Source of the DNA: Chara braunii
Lineage: Eukaryota; Streptophyta; Charophyceae; Charales; Characeae
DNA length: 24,490 nt
Assembly (NCBI GenBank): GCA_003427395.1
Contig: BFEA01000188.1
Span: 1,365,141 to 1,389,630, forward strand
Direction of reading: 5' to 3'
The notes under the pieces were generated by a model that saw nothing but the letters and a program-made list of their open reading frames with translations, had not been told where the DNA came from and searched no databases. Below are positions 7,941 to 18,660 of this stretch, one piece after another. The number at the start of each line of letters is the position of its first letter. Position 1 is the first letter of the stretch. Both the position numbers and the translations under genes were made by a program.

Positions 7941-8105
7941 ATAGACCGAGGCATTGATTGCTCCCACTGGTGGGAGGATTGACCTTGTCTTTAACCATCG
8001 ACTCGCACGGAACATCAACACACTAAACTGCATATACATAACTGCCACATCTATCCTATCTATCTCCTGCTATCGCTCAACAACTCGGTCAGCGACTTCC
8101 ACAGA

Positions 8106-9065
8106 TTACTCGCCCCTCGAGAAGTTTCTGGTAACCCGACTAAAATAGTGGTCTGGGTAATCCCAGCGCCGAAGTTCCATCTTCGCAAAGATGACCGCAT
8201 CAATCATCTGCATTCCTAGAAACAAAGTTGCATCGATCCTATGAAGAGCACTAACAATTACCACCAACTTCGCCTTCTTACAAGCCCACGACCCATAATC
8301 TTGAAAGGTACTAAATGTAAGTGCCCTTCCATTGCACAAATCCGCATCGTTCTTCACACTTTGACAACAATGACTCTGCAACCATAACTCACAGTGGAGA
8401 AATTCTGATGTACTCTCGTCGTTATTGGTCTTCTTCAACATGAGTGGACGATCATAGCACTTCTCAAATCTCCACATAATCTGCTCCGTTTGTTTCTTGT
8501 TGTTCTTCTTTCGTACATTGTAAGCAACAAAACATGAGACATCATCAACAAAACACAAACCCACCCACCACGTAGTGCTGTTGACTTCCCACAATGGTCA
8601 GGAATTCCCATTCACTTTTAGCACAACATCAGAGGGGGGGAGGATTTCCCCGGCAGAATACCAATGGTGTCTCAGTACCACCCTGCTCGCGACCATAAAA
8701 CAGTGTTCCAGATCGAAGCAAGCAAAGCGCATCAAGCATTCAAGCACATCAAGCATTCAAAGCTCACGAGAGCATACCCCTCCAACAACTCAGATCTGCT
8801 CATCTTTGTCCCCCCTTCCTCCTTCCTTACACGCACTCTAGTCATCCTCCTCTCAGAGTACCACCACATACGCCATTCGACTACTCGCAAAATCATATCG
8901 TTAAGTAGTTTACTAAACATATCCTTTATATTGTACAAAGAAGACCAATGCATCTTCTTATTAATTCTCCTCAATCTACCATTCAGCTCAGACACGGCTC
9001 TCAAATTAAAATGCTCAATCTTTGGTAGACTGAACAACATCCCATTCAACGCCTTGGCCCAATAA
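8106..9065 (-). pseudogene. Penelope-like reverse transcriptase remnant, copy A
   Basis: Motifs follow in order on the minus strand, with frame changes: AKALNG and SLYNIKDMFSKLLND (motif A region, about 8900-9060), a degenerate GIPMG-type segment seen as LRHHWYSAGEILPPL (about 8640-8690), then LCFVDDVSCFVAY (the YxDD box, about 8530) and LKKTNND..FLHCEL. The frame ends with RRWDYPDHYFSRVTRNFSRGE. The upstream end abuts the polypurine tract at 9066. The RT identity is clear from the motifs; the Penelope-like assignment is an inference. Frameshifts and stops make it non-functional. Confidence 0.6.
8728..8762 (+). repeat. 17-bp tandem duplication
   Basis: GCATCAAGCATTCAA is repeated directly as ACATCAAGCATTCAA within RT copy A, a small slippage duplication that contributes to frame loss. 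Confidence 0.7.
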
Positions 9066-9735
9066 TAATAAAGAGGATGATGAAGGAGGAGGAGGAGGAG
9101 GAGGACGAGGAGGGGAGAAGGAGAAGATGAAAGTAGTAGTAGTAGGAGGAGAGAAGAAGAAGAAGAGAGGAGGAGGAGGAGGAGAGGAGAGAAGAGAAGA
9201 GACAAAATGAGGAGGAAGAGGAGGAGAGGAGAAGAAGACGATGAAAGGAGGAGGAGGAGGAGAGAAGAAGAAGAAGACGAGAGGAGGAGGAGGAGGAGAG
9301 AAGAGAAGAAGACGAAATGGGGAGGAGGAAGAGGAGTAGCGGAGAAGAAGAAGACGAGAGGAGGATGAGGAGGAGGGCCGGTTGTGTCTAACGATGATGG
9401 AGGGGAAAAAAAAAAAAAAGGCCGATGGAGGAGCAGGAGGAGGGAAAACAAGAAGACGAAATGGGAAGGAGGAGAGAAGAAGACCAAGACGAAAGGAGGA
9501 GAGAAAAGAAGAAGACGAAATGAGGAGGCAGAGGAGGATAGAAGAAGAAGAAGACGAGAGGAGGAGGAGGAGGAGGAAGAGAGAAACGAAGAAGACGAAA
9601 TGAGGAGGAGGAAGAGGAGTGAAAAAGAGAAGATGAGAGGAGGAGAAGGAAGATAGAAAAGAAGAAGATGAAATGAGGAGGAGCAAGAGGAGTGAAGAAG
9701 AAGAAGACGAGAGGAGGAAGAGGAGGTTGGCTGCA
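9066..9735 (+). repeat. Polypurine tract of about 670 bp (GGA/GAA-rich)
   Basis: The plus strand is almost entirely A and G, built from GGA, GAA, GAC and GAT triplets, with one 13-base A run near 9408. All long frames here (poly-Glu/Arg/Lys on plus, poly-Ser/Leu/Pro on minus) follow from this composition and are not genes. Long mirror-like purine tracts can form triplex DNA. Confidence 0.95.
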
Positions 9736-9739
9736 CGCG

Positions 9740-10050
9740 AGGAGGAGGAGGAGGTCGGCACCTCGACCATGGGCAGATAGACAATGACGTGGCAGCTCGA
9801 CGAAGGGCGGCATGATGGGAGCTCCATGCGAGGAGGAGGAGGTCGGAACCTCAGCGATGGGCAGGTCGACGAAGACATGGCAGCTCGACGACGGGCAGCG
9901 CGATGGGAGCTTCGCAAGAGGAGGAGGAGGAGGTCGCCTACGCACGGAGGGGCAGGGGCACCTCGATGACGACGTGCCAGGGGCCAGGTCAATGGCGACG
10001 GGCAGGTTGACGACGACGGGCAGGTCGATGACAACGGCGGGGCTCCGAAC
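9740..10050 (+). repeat. Minisatellite of about 88-91 bp, two and a half units
   Basis: GAGGTCGG recurs at 9751 and 9839, with a GAGGTCG at 9930. Each unit has GGAGGAGG, ATGGGCAG, TGGCAGCTCGACGA and GATGGGAGCT. It is followed by shorter GACGGGCAGGT units to about 10040. It continues from the GGA tract, which probably seeded it. Confidence 0.8.
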
Positions 10051-10117
10051 GGGGAGGACAATCCTCTGTTCGAATTCGAATGCGGGATCGTAGGCCGCCA
10101 GGGGGAATAGGACAAGA

Positions 10118-10187
10118 CCTTTTTCGGCGACTGATCCCAGCCGCCGATCTTCGCAGATCGGCGACTGGGATCAGTCGCCGAAAAAGG
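10118..10187. mobile_element. 70-bp near-perfect hairpin
   Basis: The 33-bp arms at 10118-10150 and 10155-10187 differ at one position and enclose a 4-nt loop (TCGC). The arms begin CCTTTTTCGGCGACTGATCC. Length and structure suggest a minimal foldback element. No clear target duplication was seen. Confidence 0.75.
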
Positions 10188-10208
10188 CATGCCCCTCCCT
10201 CCTAGAAA

Positions 10209-10390
10209 GTAATTTTTTTTTTTTTTTCAAGCACTTGGCGGCTGGGGAGGCCGCCATTGGCCGAGAAAGGCCTCCCCCCCCCCCAACGCGCGAAATTGCG
10301 CTGGGCGCGCCCGGCGCCCAACCGGGGGACCCAACCGGCCGGGCTGCCTGGGAGCCCTACCGGACGAAGGCTGCGCCGTCCGGATTTTAA
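10209..10390. repeat. T run followed by a GC-rich arm-like segment
   Basis: A run of T (10211-10228) borders GC-rich sequence with CCGGC and GGCGCGCCC motifs and a run of C. It looks like one arm of the variable-arm element family, but no core was found beside it. No gene is supported. Confidence 0.35.
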
Positions 10391-10936
10391 CACAGGCCAT
10401 AAATCCTTTCCAAAATCAGGTCTGTATGATAACATCCACGGATTTTGTCAAGTCTGTCCGACGCCCTCTCATCTTCCTCGCTTTTGCTCTTCTCAAACCA
10501 TATCAAAATCATCAGGTTGCCAATGAACTTGCGTCCAAACACCAACGTTCTGCAATCCCAAACTTCGTAGGTAGTCATGCTCACCCTTCACGCATACAAG
10601 AGAAGCTAAATAAGGACTAGTGTGACCACCCATAGGGTATACCTTTCAACTGCTGTAGAATCGCATCAAGCGAACGAAAAAAGCAATTACTCTATAGAAA
10701 ATCAGTCAGACAAAGCAAATTCGTCAATCGTGCTGATTTCCATCCTCCTCCTCCTACTGACTTACCCATTCTTGCACCTAAACCTCTAATCTTGACACGT
10801 GCCTAGTGCCTATTCTTGCTTTTCTGTTTTCGACAACCCTCTTTACTGCATCATGTCGTATCATAGTAAACATTTCTTTGACATCATACGTCCACATCTC
10901 AACAATTGCATCGTTGCCGATTCCTCGAATGAGTTC

Positions 10937-11003
10937 ATTGGTGCTTTCGATCCTAGCTTTCAACTTATTTATTGGTGCTTTCCATCCCAGCTTTCAACTT
11001 ATT
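10937..11003 (+). repeat. 34-bp tandem duplication in RT copy B
   Basis: ATTGGTGCTTTCGATCC..CAACTTATT is followed directly by the same sequence with two differences. A period of 34 shifts the frame, so this duplication disables the RT frame. Confidence 0.85.
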
Positions 11004-11637
11004 TGTTGCATCCATGTTAAGATGATCAATTTTTGTAGTTCTAATCAACAAATTCAAAGCTTTCGTTAGAATCTTCGAGGCCGATCTGCTCGGGGTTTGT
11101 TACAGAGGACTCATAATCACAGCATGATGGATACATCCGTCATTGTTCCATTACCCCACATGATTAATTTTCAGTTTCCTGAAGTCATCTATCATTTTAC
11201 ACAAAATCTCACATTCTGATTAATTGATCGTCTCATACCTCGGGCTATCCTTAAATGTATCTTTCATTCCTTTGCAGTAAATCACAAGACATTCCATCAG
11301 AGTTTCCCCGGGATTTTTGTCAACAGCTGACATAACCAATCCATCAAAGACCAATTTCATCCCTCTCACATATTCAACAAGAACACATTTTTTGTTGATT
11401 GGTTCGTTATTTTTGTTGATCTTCAAGCGATTCAATCGAACTCTGTTCCAACATAGTCCAACACTTTTGAGAGGCTCCGCAACACGTTCACAAGCTTCCA
11501 GTATCTCTGTTAGATCGTTCATTCTACTAGGATGAGGTACATTTACTACATTCCTTGAATTGTGCAGAGAAGGGTGAATTTTAGGTACTTCACTACTTAA
11601 CCTGAATATGCCCATTAACTTTGGGAAAGTCAAAATC

Positions 11638-11986
11638 TACGTAGCACCGTGCTCGCGTTCGGAGGCGAACGCAAACATGTTCGCCCGAACGCGAACAAGC
11701 GCCCAAAACCCTCCGAACGCGAACATAAAAAAAAAAAAAAAAAAAAAAAGTTCTCAAAAAAATCTGAAAAAATTATATGTTATGTAAAATAAAAAAAAAA
11801 GCAACTTTTGCCTTGAAATCATGTTCAAATTCGTAACCAATCACGAGTTAAAAATCAAAAACCGAAAAAACAATTATTTTTTTTTTTCTTTTTTTTTTAC
11901 GAAAAAAAAATATGTTCGCCCGAACATGTTCGCGAGCTGTTCGCGCGAACAGGAAGGGGCGCGAACACGTTCGCCATGCTACGCAG
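11638..11986. mobile_element. Variable-arm element, member 3, with 9-bp target duplication
   Basis: GTCAAAATC flanks the element exactly (11629-11637 and 11987-11995). The ends TACGTAGCA and TGCTACGCAG form a short imperfect inverted repeat. Arms are built from repeated GTTCGC/GCGAAC motifs. Inside them are an A run (about 11728-11749) and a T run (about 11878-11899). The core (11773-11850) resembles those at 403-465 and 2780-2856 (TATGTTATGTA, CAACTTTTGCC). A 9-bp duplication is typical of Mutator-like elements, so this may be a non-autonomous MULE. It interrupts RT copy B. Confidence 0.7.
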
Positions 11987-12069
11987 GTCAAAATCATTGC
12001 AAGCGCATCCGCAATCAGATTTTGCGTAGCGCTTGTGATTGTGCAACAAATTTGCAACAGGTCGATCAT

Positions 12070-12858
12070 GTTAGCATCATAAATCTACTCTCCTAACCAT
12101 TCTGAAAACTCCTTCCTCATTTCCTTTTTATAAATGGGTGGAAAAAAAAATTGAAAAAAAAAACCTCATTCTCGGATAAATCCCAATACGAATTTTCAGT
12201 TATTTTCTTTTCTAGGTTGCCCTCACTAGTGATAGGATATGATATTTTCTAGGATCCATATTGGATTTATTATTTGATCAAACATTCGAGTGACCATCCC
12301 TTAACAACAAATGTTCGGCCTCAGTCGTGATTCTACGAGTGCACTAATTCTCTAGCCACTAAACCATTCATTTCCATAATTATTGTATGCATTCACGGGT
12401 CTATTTTTAGATCTTGCAGATTTCATAATAGACATCAAATTCATTGTAGGTTCCAAGTTGAGATTGACGACAACAAAAACAATCGATGATTGAGCGCAAA
12501 CATTTTGAGACATGATGTGAGGTTGTTTCCTTCGTGAGCGTCTTTGTTTTTTTTCTTTGCTTTCTGTTTATTCATATTCAAACCCGGGTTTTCACTTTCA
12601 GTAATCATTCTTTCTCTCGAAAGCAAATCCGTTTTCGGGGAGAAACAAAGTGGTATCGGGATATAGGATGCACATCCTTCCTTCCAAAGCCACATATGCA
12701 ATTTACACTCAGATTTATTTATCAACTTAACTTATGTTTCGTCTATCATTTACGCAGATTTCGACACGTTTGTCCTATGTGAGTCTATTTGAAAAACGGA
12801 GAAATAATAACATATGCACATGATTTGGCGGAACAAAACGAATTTAGATCCTCATCAC
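12070..12858. other. AT-rich sequence, no gene supported
   Basis: No domain was recognised. A minus frame at 12441-12725 with a Lys-rich centre lies between the ORF1-like and RT parts of the presumed retroelement and may be its linker, but I cannot show this. Confidence 0.35.
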
Positions 12859-13043
12859 TCATCTCCCGCTAATACTTAACGTACGTTCGACTCCAGTTGA
12901 GAAACCCGAACATACAAGCAAAGATAACCAAAGCTCGAAAAACAAACTCAACTTCCTGAACCAGCAACCTATCAATCGAACACGATAATGCAGCCATTGA
13001 CTTAGTTTCAGGAGCAGTTGTAGGAAACTACGTTTTGAGACCA

Positions 13044-14299
13044 TCAGTTCCCCGAAACGTCGCCTTCATCCTCCTCGTAGCTCGCATCTTCATCTGTTGC
13101 GTTGTCTTCTTCATTATCACTAGACTCTTCACCCTCTTCCTCAGTGTTATTAACCAATTTGGAGAACCGGTCGGTATCTTGCTTGGCCAGTTCCCACACG
13201 CCTTTATCTTTCCTCTCACACTTCAGTTCCCGGATGTTGCACATTACCTTGGTATCCTTGTACGTCTTGGTCATGTAGTAATCAAGACTGCATCACATGT
13301 ATTCCATCATTTCACTTTGTAGTTCCACTCCCTTCCCTTTCTCCTTCTCCCCCTCTTCGTGCATCACGTCTTCACCTTGTTTCTTCGCCATCTTGTCACT
13401 ATTGGTAACTTCGTTCCCGATGTTCGTCCCCATGCTGGTTGCTAGTAGCCCGGTCTTCGACATCAGCGCCTCCAGCATGCCTTTTATCTCCTAACTTTGA
13501 TCGCATTTACTGCATGTTCCTGACATTCATCGATACGTGAGTTCTCACAGATCTTCCTCTGTTCATGTGCATCTTCATCGTGGGATCCAGAGCGGGAACA
13601 TCTCGACTCCACCAGCAACGCTTTTAGACCGGGATTTCAATCTCGACCTAGGCATCACTGGTGAGCCAAAGTTACGCTTCCGTTTCTCCAAGCTTCCTAC
13701 CTCCTCTTGCGGCTCTCCTTTAACCTTCTTCTTACCACGGTCATCAAGTGCGACAACGGTTTTTCGATCAACGTCCTCCAACTTGTCAGCGATCTTCTTG
13801 AAGGAGCGGCTTAAGGTACTCGAGATCAAGCCCTTGATTCTTGCTTCACCCTCACTCGTGCTGTCCTTGTCTTTCCCTTTCTTGTTGATGCTCCTCGATG
13901 TTACTCCGCTGGTTCCGTCGTGCGATGATTTCTTGGATTCCTCCATATCACTATCTTCCAGTTCTCAATTAAATATAGATGCTTGTTCGTGAACCAGGCG
14001 CATTGGCCTGGGCCAAGAAAAGCATTTGCACTTGGTTGCCCGTAGTTCCAAGTCGGTGGCAACATCAACTGCCATCCATATGGCAATGGTGGGTAATACC
14101 CAGGTGGTTGTGGCATCTACATGCCCGTTGGCGCAGTGACTGGTGCAGTCATCATTTGCATAGTAGGCGCAGGAGTTTGTGCATTCACCGTGGTCAGTGC
14201 ATTCACTGAAGGAGTCTGCATACCAGCAGGTACCTCCATCCAATAGCGATTGCACCCGGACCACGTGCCCCTGACACTGCCTCTACCGCGCCCGTACAT
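13044..14299 (-). pseudogene. ORF1-like region of a decayed retroelement
   Basis: Adjacent minus-strand frames give, in order: a Gly/Arg start (YGRGRGSVRG), a Thr/Gln/Met/Pro-rich stretch, a single stop and then in the same frame PQPPGYYPPLPYGWQ, a Lys/Ser-rich segment with FKKIADKLEDVDRKT (possible coiled coil), IKGMLEALMSK, and a strongly acidic block (EEEGEESSDNEEDNATDED). This order, low-complexity then basic then acidic, resembles a nucleic-acid-binding retroelement ORF1 and sits upstream of RT copy B on the same strand. Linking the two as one element is inference. Stops and frame changes show decay. Confidence 0.4.
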
Positions 14300-14810
14300 A
14301 TGTCGCGTTGTCTTCGACTCGCTTGAAGATAAAGACGATACCTTGAGCCATTGCCTTCAACTAAACTCCGCAGTTGCCTCAGATACGCACCACATAGACA
14401 ACCAATCGATGAGTCGCCTTCGTGCGTAGTTGTAAACAATGAAGAAATAACGATAAATAATGAATGATAATTAATCACAGTAGTAGTACTATGTAACACC
14501 AACTCGATACGAGTGCTACCTCACACAGGCACCAGGCGAGCGTTCCTAAGCACTACCGCAGAGTCGTTCACCTGGCTCAATACGAGATTTACTCAAAATC
14601 GTAATGTAGCTGAAGCTTTAATGTAACAGATCAACTACATGACAAGTAGGGCACCGTCACACCTTGCCCATTACAGCCCTTCTACTCCTCTGCTCAAGCT
14701 GTAGCAAGTACCAACATCACCCACGATTATATACTTGCTGAACACCTACGATCGCACTGGGAAACATGCTCCCAGCACTTGTCCTAAAAAATAAATTAAA
14801 ATTTAAAAAA
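14300..14810 (-). other. Presumed 5' leader of the minus-strand retroelement
   Basis: No coding frame is supported. The sequence lies directly upstream of the ORF1-like region on the minus strand and could be its untranslated leader. No LTR termini were found here. Confidence 0.3.
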
Positions 14811-14910
14811 AATTAACATTTCAATGAGGACTGCCACTCGGCAATCCCTAGTCTGGGACTCATTGTTTAAAAGGTTTTCCCTGCAATTATTGCCTAAGTT
14901 GTTGTGCACT

Positions 14911-16240
14911 TCTCAAGCAATACGGAATGGGGCACTGTTTCGACCACAAACTTTGACAAGGGCGATTACCTTTGTATATAAAAAAGGGGACTGATGTCGG
15001 TGTTTTACAAAGTGTACTCCAAAACTTGGACGACTCGGCTCCGAAGGGTGTTCAATACTCCAATACACCAATCTCAAACATGTATTTTGCGAGGTAGTCA
15101 AATTCTAGATAATGTGATGATATTGGGACGACTCACAGAGTTGGGTTTTGGTCAGGAACAATTGGCAATCATACTTTTGTATCTGGAAAAGGCATATGAC
15201 AGGTTGCGCAGGGAATTTCTTCAAGCTGCCCTGTCTACTTTTGGGTTTGGATCGAAGTTCAGGCACTCGGTCACCACTTGTTGCCTCAAGTGACATCGCT
15301 ACTATGTGTGAGCGGTACATTGTCGAAGCCTGTAATTTGGCATTGTTCCATTAGACAAGGATGCCCACAATCCCCATACTTGTACATACTATATGCGGAA
15401 ATAATGCATGTTCTCATTTGGGCTGACCCACATATCCCCAAGTTTGGGTTGCCTTCAGATGAGCAGCTCAAGTCTGAAGTTTTTGTAGACAATTCAATAA
15501 CCGTGATCGCTATGTCAGACCATGCATGTCATGCACTACAGCAAACTCCAACCCTTTTATGACAAATTTCACAGGCCGCAGTAAACTGGTCTTAAGTCCC
15601 CAACCCTCATTTCATCGGGGGTTCAAACCCCAGAGCATTGGCAACTGGGGATAATGGTCCCTGCATAGCCGGAAAGATTGCTAGGACATCAAATTTCATT
15701 TGACCTTCAATTGATGTCTTATGCGCTTTCCAGCCTTCGATCTATGCTGCAACCTTGGACCCAACAAAAAGGGTCTTTGGACGGGCGGTAGTGATTAAGA
15801 ACGTTGTCTTGCATACCATACGATGGAATGAAAAGGTTATCTTTTGATTGGATTCACCCTCACTGCAAACTACTTAACCACTTGCCCATGCAGTATATTG
15901 TGGAAGGAGGAAGGCAATCCAGAGAGTTTCTTACCAAAAGTGGAATGGGAAGGTGTTACTCAGCCAGAAAGAAGAGGTGATTTGGTAGTTCCGATGCCGA
16001 AATGTCGAATAGTGACCTTATTATCGGGGTGGGTACCATGGGCATTCTTAGAAGACTCGTATTGTGTTTGGACGAAGTTTGTTAAATTCACATTGCTTTC
16101 GTTTTGGGAATGTGAAAGTCTGCTACATTTGTGGTTTACGACACTTGATCCGGTCTATCCACGGACGCTTATACCTGCCTAATGGAATTTGGGCTGGTAT
16201 TTTGAAAGCTAGGGAGATCTCATGCCCACGGTTGCAACCC
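14911..16240 (+). pseudogene. LINE reverse transcriptase remnant 1
   Basis: ITFVYKKGD (14965-14991) is the start of a LINE RT. It is followed, after an apparent deletion, by YKVYSKTWTTRL, QTCILRGSQILDNVMIL, AIILLYLEKAYDRLRREFLQ (motif A, lacking the usual LDF Asp) and GFGSKF. After a frameshift near 15,290 comes WHCSIRQGCPQSPYLYILYAE (motif B), then SEVFVDN, where the catalytic box FADD has become FVDN. Post-RT sequence VEWEGVTQPERRGDLVV and ALLSGW-like residues reach about 16,050. Two altered catalytic positions plus shifts and stops mean it is dead. The endonuclease domain is absent. Confidence 0.8.
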
Positions 16241-16837
16241 CCTATAATGGTGTCAGAGCGCCAGCTCACTCAACCGTTGTTTTATAACCCATTGATCATT
16301 ACAAAGGAGAACGGAAAAGATTCCCCTAATGCAATTATTCCATGATGAACAATCGTTCTATAATTAAAATCATCATTCAATCTCAAATAATTTCCTTCTA
16401 CTTTTCAAAATTTTCATCTTCCTCGCAAAGTTTCTTTTCAAAAATCGGGTTTCCCTTCCAATCTAAATGGTATGTCAGCGATGGAATGAAAGTTGGATGA
16501 GTTCATGAAATATTTTAATTATACTACTATTTCATTCTAAGTAATTTCCCGTAAGAAAAGGGTGAGTCCAATCTAAACTCAAAGAATTTTGTGTAGTAGA
16601 ACAAAAGACGAAGTAAGACATTTCATGATCCCATCCAGACTTTCATTTCGTTTCATCCTCAACATGTAATTGTAATTTTAGATGGAAACTTTTAAAACAA
16701 AAGCATAACTTTTCAAAATTGGAAGAAAATCTTCTAGTTTGGAATTATAATTTTACATTAATTTTGATTCTTTGAATGATGGACTTCTTTGCAATCAGAC
16801 TCTTCTTGCAAATAGGATGGCAAACACACTGATGCTA
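16241..16837. other. AT-rich spacer, no gene seen
   Basis: AT-rich throughout, with weak inverted similarity between about 16,350-16,420 and 16,690-16,785 (ATCATTCAA and TTTTCAAAATT motifs). This could be an old AT-rich MITE, but the match is too poor to call. Confidence 0.35.
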
Positions 16838-17556
16838 TGGCGCCTACACAAAGTTCAGAGATAACGTGGCCAATAACACAATTCAGTTGCCCGATCGGCT
16901 ATGGCTCCAAGCGCCAGACAAAGATTCTCCCCCGATCAACTGTATCCCCAACAACTTATTCGCACACACGCAACTCTGGATCTCCCTGAATGTCCCACAC
17001 AACACAAACAACACATGTATATTACACACCAACCGTCTAACGGGCAACTATGGCTGGCATCTACCTCTAACTAACAACAAGCGGCTATGGCCGCGTCTTC
17101 CTCCTCTTAGCCCTCTTCTCCTTCGGGCACCAGCAGACCTTCGTACACAAGGCACTCCAACAGTGCTTCCGCAGGGCTCACAGGCAGAGTGAATGGATGA
17201 CTTGATACTGCCTCTTTATTTATACTTCAGATCGTCGCTGATCTGCCCTTGTACTTCGGGCCCGGGGTGCACACAGTCCCACATGGTACTTGCTGACTGG
17301 ACAAAGTGCGACTGGGACTGGGGTGCTGCTGACTACGACAGATAGGCCTATGACTGCCCTTTGCTCACTGTGTTCGGAATGCCCTTTGCCGACTAAGACG
17401 CGGGACTCCTAGACTCATGAAAGGCCACTTCCAAAAGTTCCAGAAGGTTGTAGACTTGACCCTTCGAAACTGTAGCAACTACGACCTAGACCACTGCTAA
17501 AACTCCTAAAACACAGATCTACGACTCAAGACCCGACGACCGCACTATATACAACA
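16838..17556 (-). mobile_element. LTR-like sequence
   Basis: Read on the minus strand, it starts TGTTGTATATAG, has a TATA-like box TATAAATAAAGAGG (17211-17224) about 335 nt in, and ends near GGCGCCA. Directly after the end comes TAGCATCAGTGTG, similar to an initiator-Met primer-binding site (TGGTATCAGAGC). No internal gag-pol follows and no second LTR or 5-bp target duplication was seen. A plus frame at 16866-17192 is antisense to this and not supported as a gene. Confidence 0.4.
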
Positions 17557-17689
17557 ACTAAACATACGAGTTCCAAAATGCAGTTCGCGGGTTCAAACCA
17601 AAAGTTGAAGTCGTTCCCGAATTTTCTTGGTAGAGGCAACTTCGTTGCACTTAGGATCACCTGTATTAAGGGTTTTTGTTTTACATGAT

Positions 17690-17893
17690 CAGTATGATTC
17701 TCCTGTTAACAAAGAAAATCATATGTAGAACACAAACCGTGTTGGCAAAGATTTCACAACGGCCTGTGGAGTAATGTAGGCCTCCAAAGTTGACTTGCGT
17801 TTAACTAATTCGAGCTTATTTATCCTTATGAAACCTAACTCTAAATTGTTTATACCATGTTGTGTTTCCTATATTTGTTTCCAACTCTGCGGC
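17690..17893 (+). repeat. 200-bp direct repeat, copy 1
   Basis: It shares about 200 bp with 19036-19240, including TGATTCTCCTGTTAACAAAG, CCAAAGTTGACTTGCGTTTA and ACCATGTTGTGTTTCCTATA. It lies at the start of a block of mitochondrial-type sequence and probably belongs to it. Confidence 0.85.
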
Positions 17894-17899
17894 GATTCC

Positions 17900-18330
17900 A
17901 TAACGAGACGAACACAACTTATTCAACGTCGTTGAAGATACTCGTAGTGAAGCTCGCTGCGAAGATTCAAGCTCGTCGTAAAAGGGTATCACTGGGAATA
18001 GCCAGCCGTCGGTTGAACCTCGACCGTGTCTCGGATACGCAGCTTAACTGAATACTCGTGAACGTGAGATGCTGGTGGGATAATTACCCGGACGTGTTCA
18101 ACAAGGCCGATCCGCTACAAGATCGCACAACATCTTCCCTCGTACAGCGAAGTCGAAGCTCGTATGTGCTAGAACATCGAGGAAACCAGGCCACAAAGTG
18201 GCAACAACATCAGATACGCACTGTGTACTCAATTCAACCCAGAGAGCATACGGTGAAACCGGTGAACCATTCGAATCTCTTTTCGAATGGGGCAGAGGGT
18301 TAGCATACCTATCACACTTCGCACCTACCG
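17900..18330 (+). pseudogene. Group II intron RNA-like segment, copy 1
   Basis: CGACCGTGTCTCGG, ACTCGTGAACGTGAG and GGTGGGATAA in series resemble domain I of bacterial-type organellar group II introns. The same elements recur in order at 19790-19850. AGAGCATACGG and CCGGTGAACCATT near 18243-18275 also recur at 20018-20050. The domain I assignment is by pattern memory, not by folding. The RT fragment downstream on the same strand is consistent with it. Confidence 0.45.
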
Positions 18331-18660
18331 GCAGAGGGGAAGGAGCTTAAATTGACGAACTTGGACTGCGAAACCAAGCACATCGCATAAGGGCACTTCT
18401 TCGTGTGTTGTACGCTCGACGCATGGGACTAAGCAGGGCGCTAGCCAAACTTCTGAGACCTCTGCTTTGCTCTAAACCAATAAAAGTTATATAAGCAATG
18501 TTTGATCAGCAGGAAACCGCAAAAAGGTACAATCGTTTACCCTAACTAGCGACCGTCGAGCTGTTTGGGATCCTCAGAGACTTTACGCAACGCATCTCGT
18601 TTGTTTCATTAATGGGACGAAAAGAAAGAAAGAAAAAAAGAAAGAAATAAAGCCACTCAC

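Larger units (their letters stand above)
10778..12069 (-). pseudogene. Penelope-like reverse transcriptase remnant, copy B
   Basis: Minus-strand fragments run from MIDLLQICCTITSATQN (12069) through PKLMGIFRLSSEVPK to a TKALNLLIRTTKIDHLN..LK segment and MWTYDVKEMFTMIRHDAVKRVVE (about 10830-10900). The last parts align with copy A (AKALN..KIEHFN; YNIKDMFSKLLND), so the two are related but independent copies. A separate element occupies 11638-11986. Removing it and one 9-bp duplication rejoins the frame exactly, so this was one coding sequence when the insertion occurred. Later stops and frameshifts are present. Confidence 0.6.

Noticed and set aside
8732-10190. Long minus-strand frames of 350, 391 and 185 codons rich in Ser, Leu and Pro, and plus frames rich in Glu, Arg and Lys
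   Set aside because: They are translations of the GGA/GAA polypurine tract and its neighbouring minisatellite. Length and composition follow from lack of stop codons in such repeats.
16866-17192. Plus-strand frame of 108 codons
   Set aside because: It is antisense to the LTR-like sequence and has no recognisable domain.
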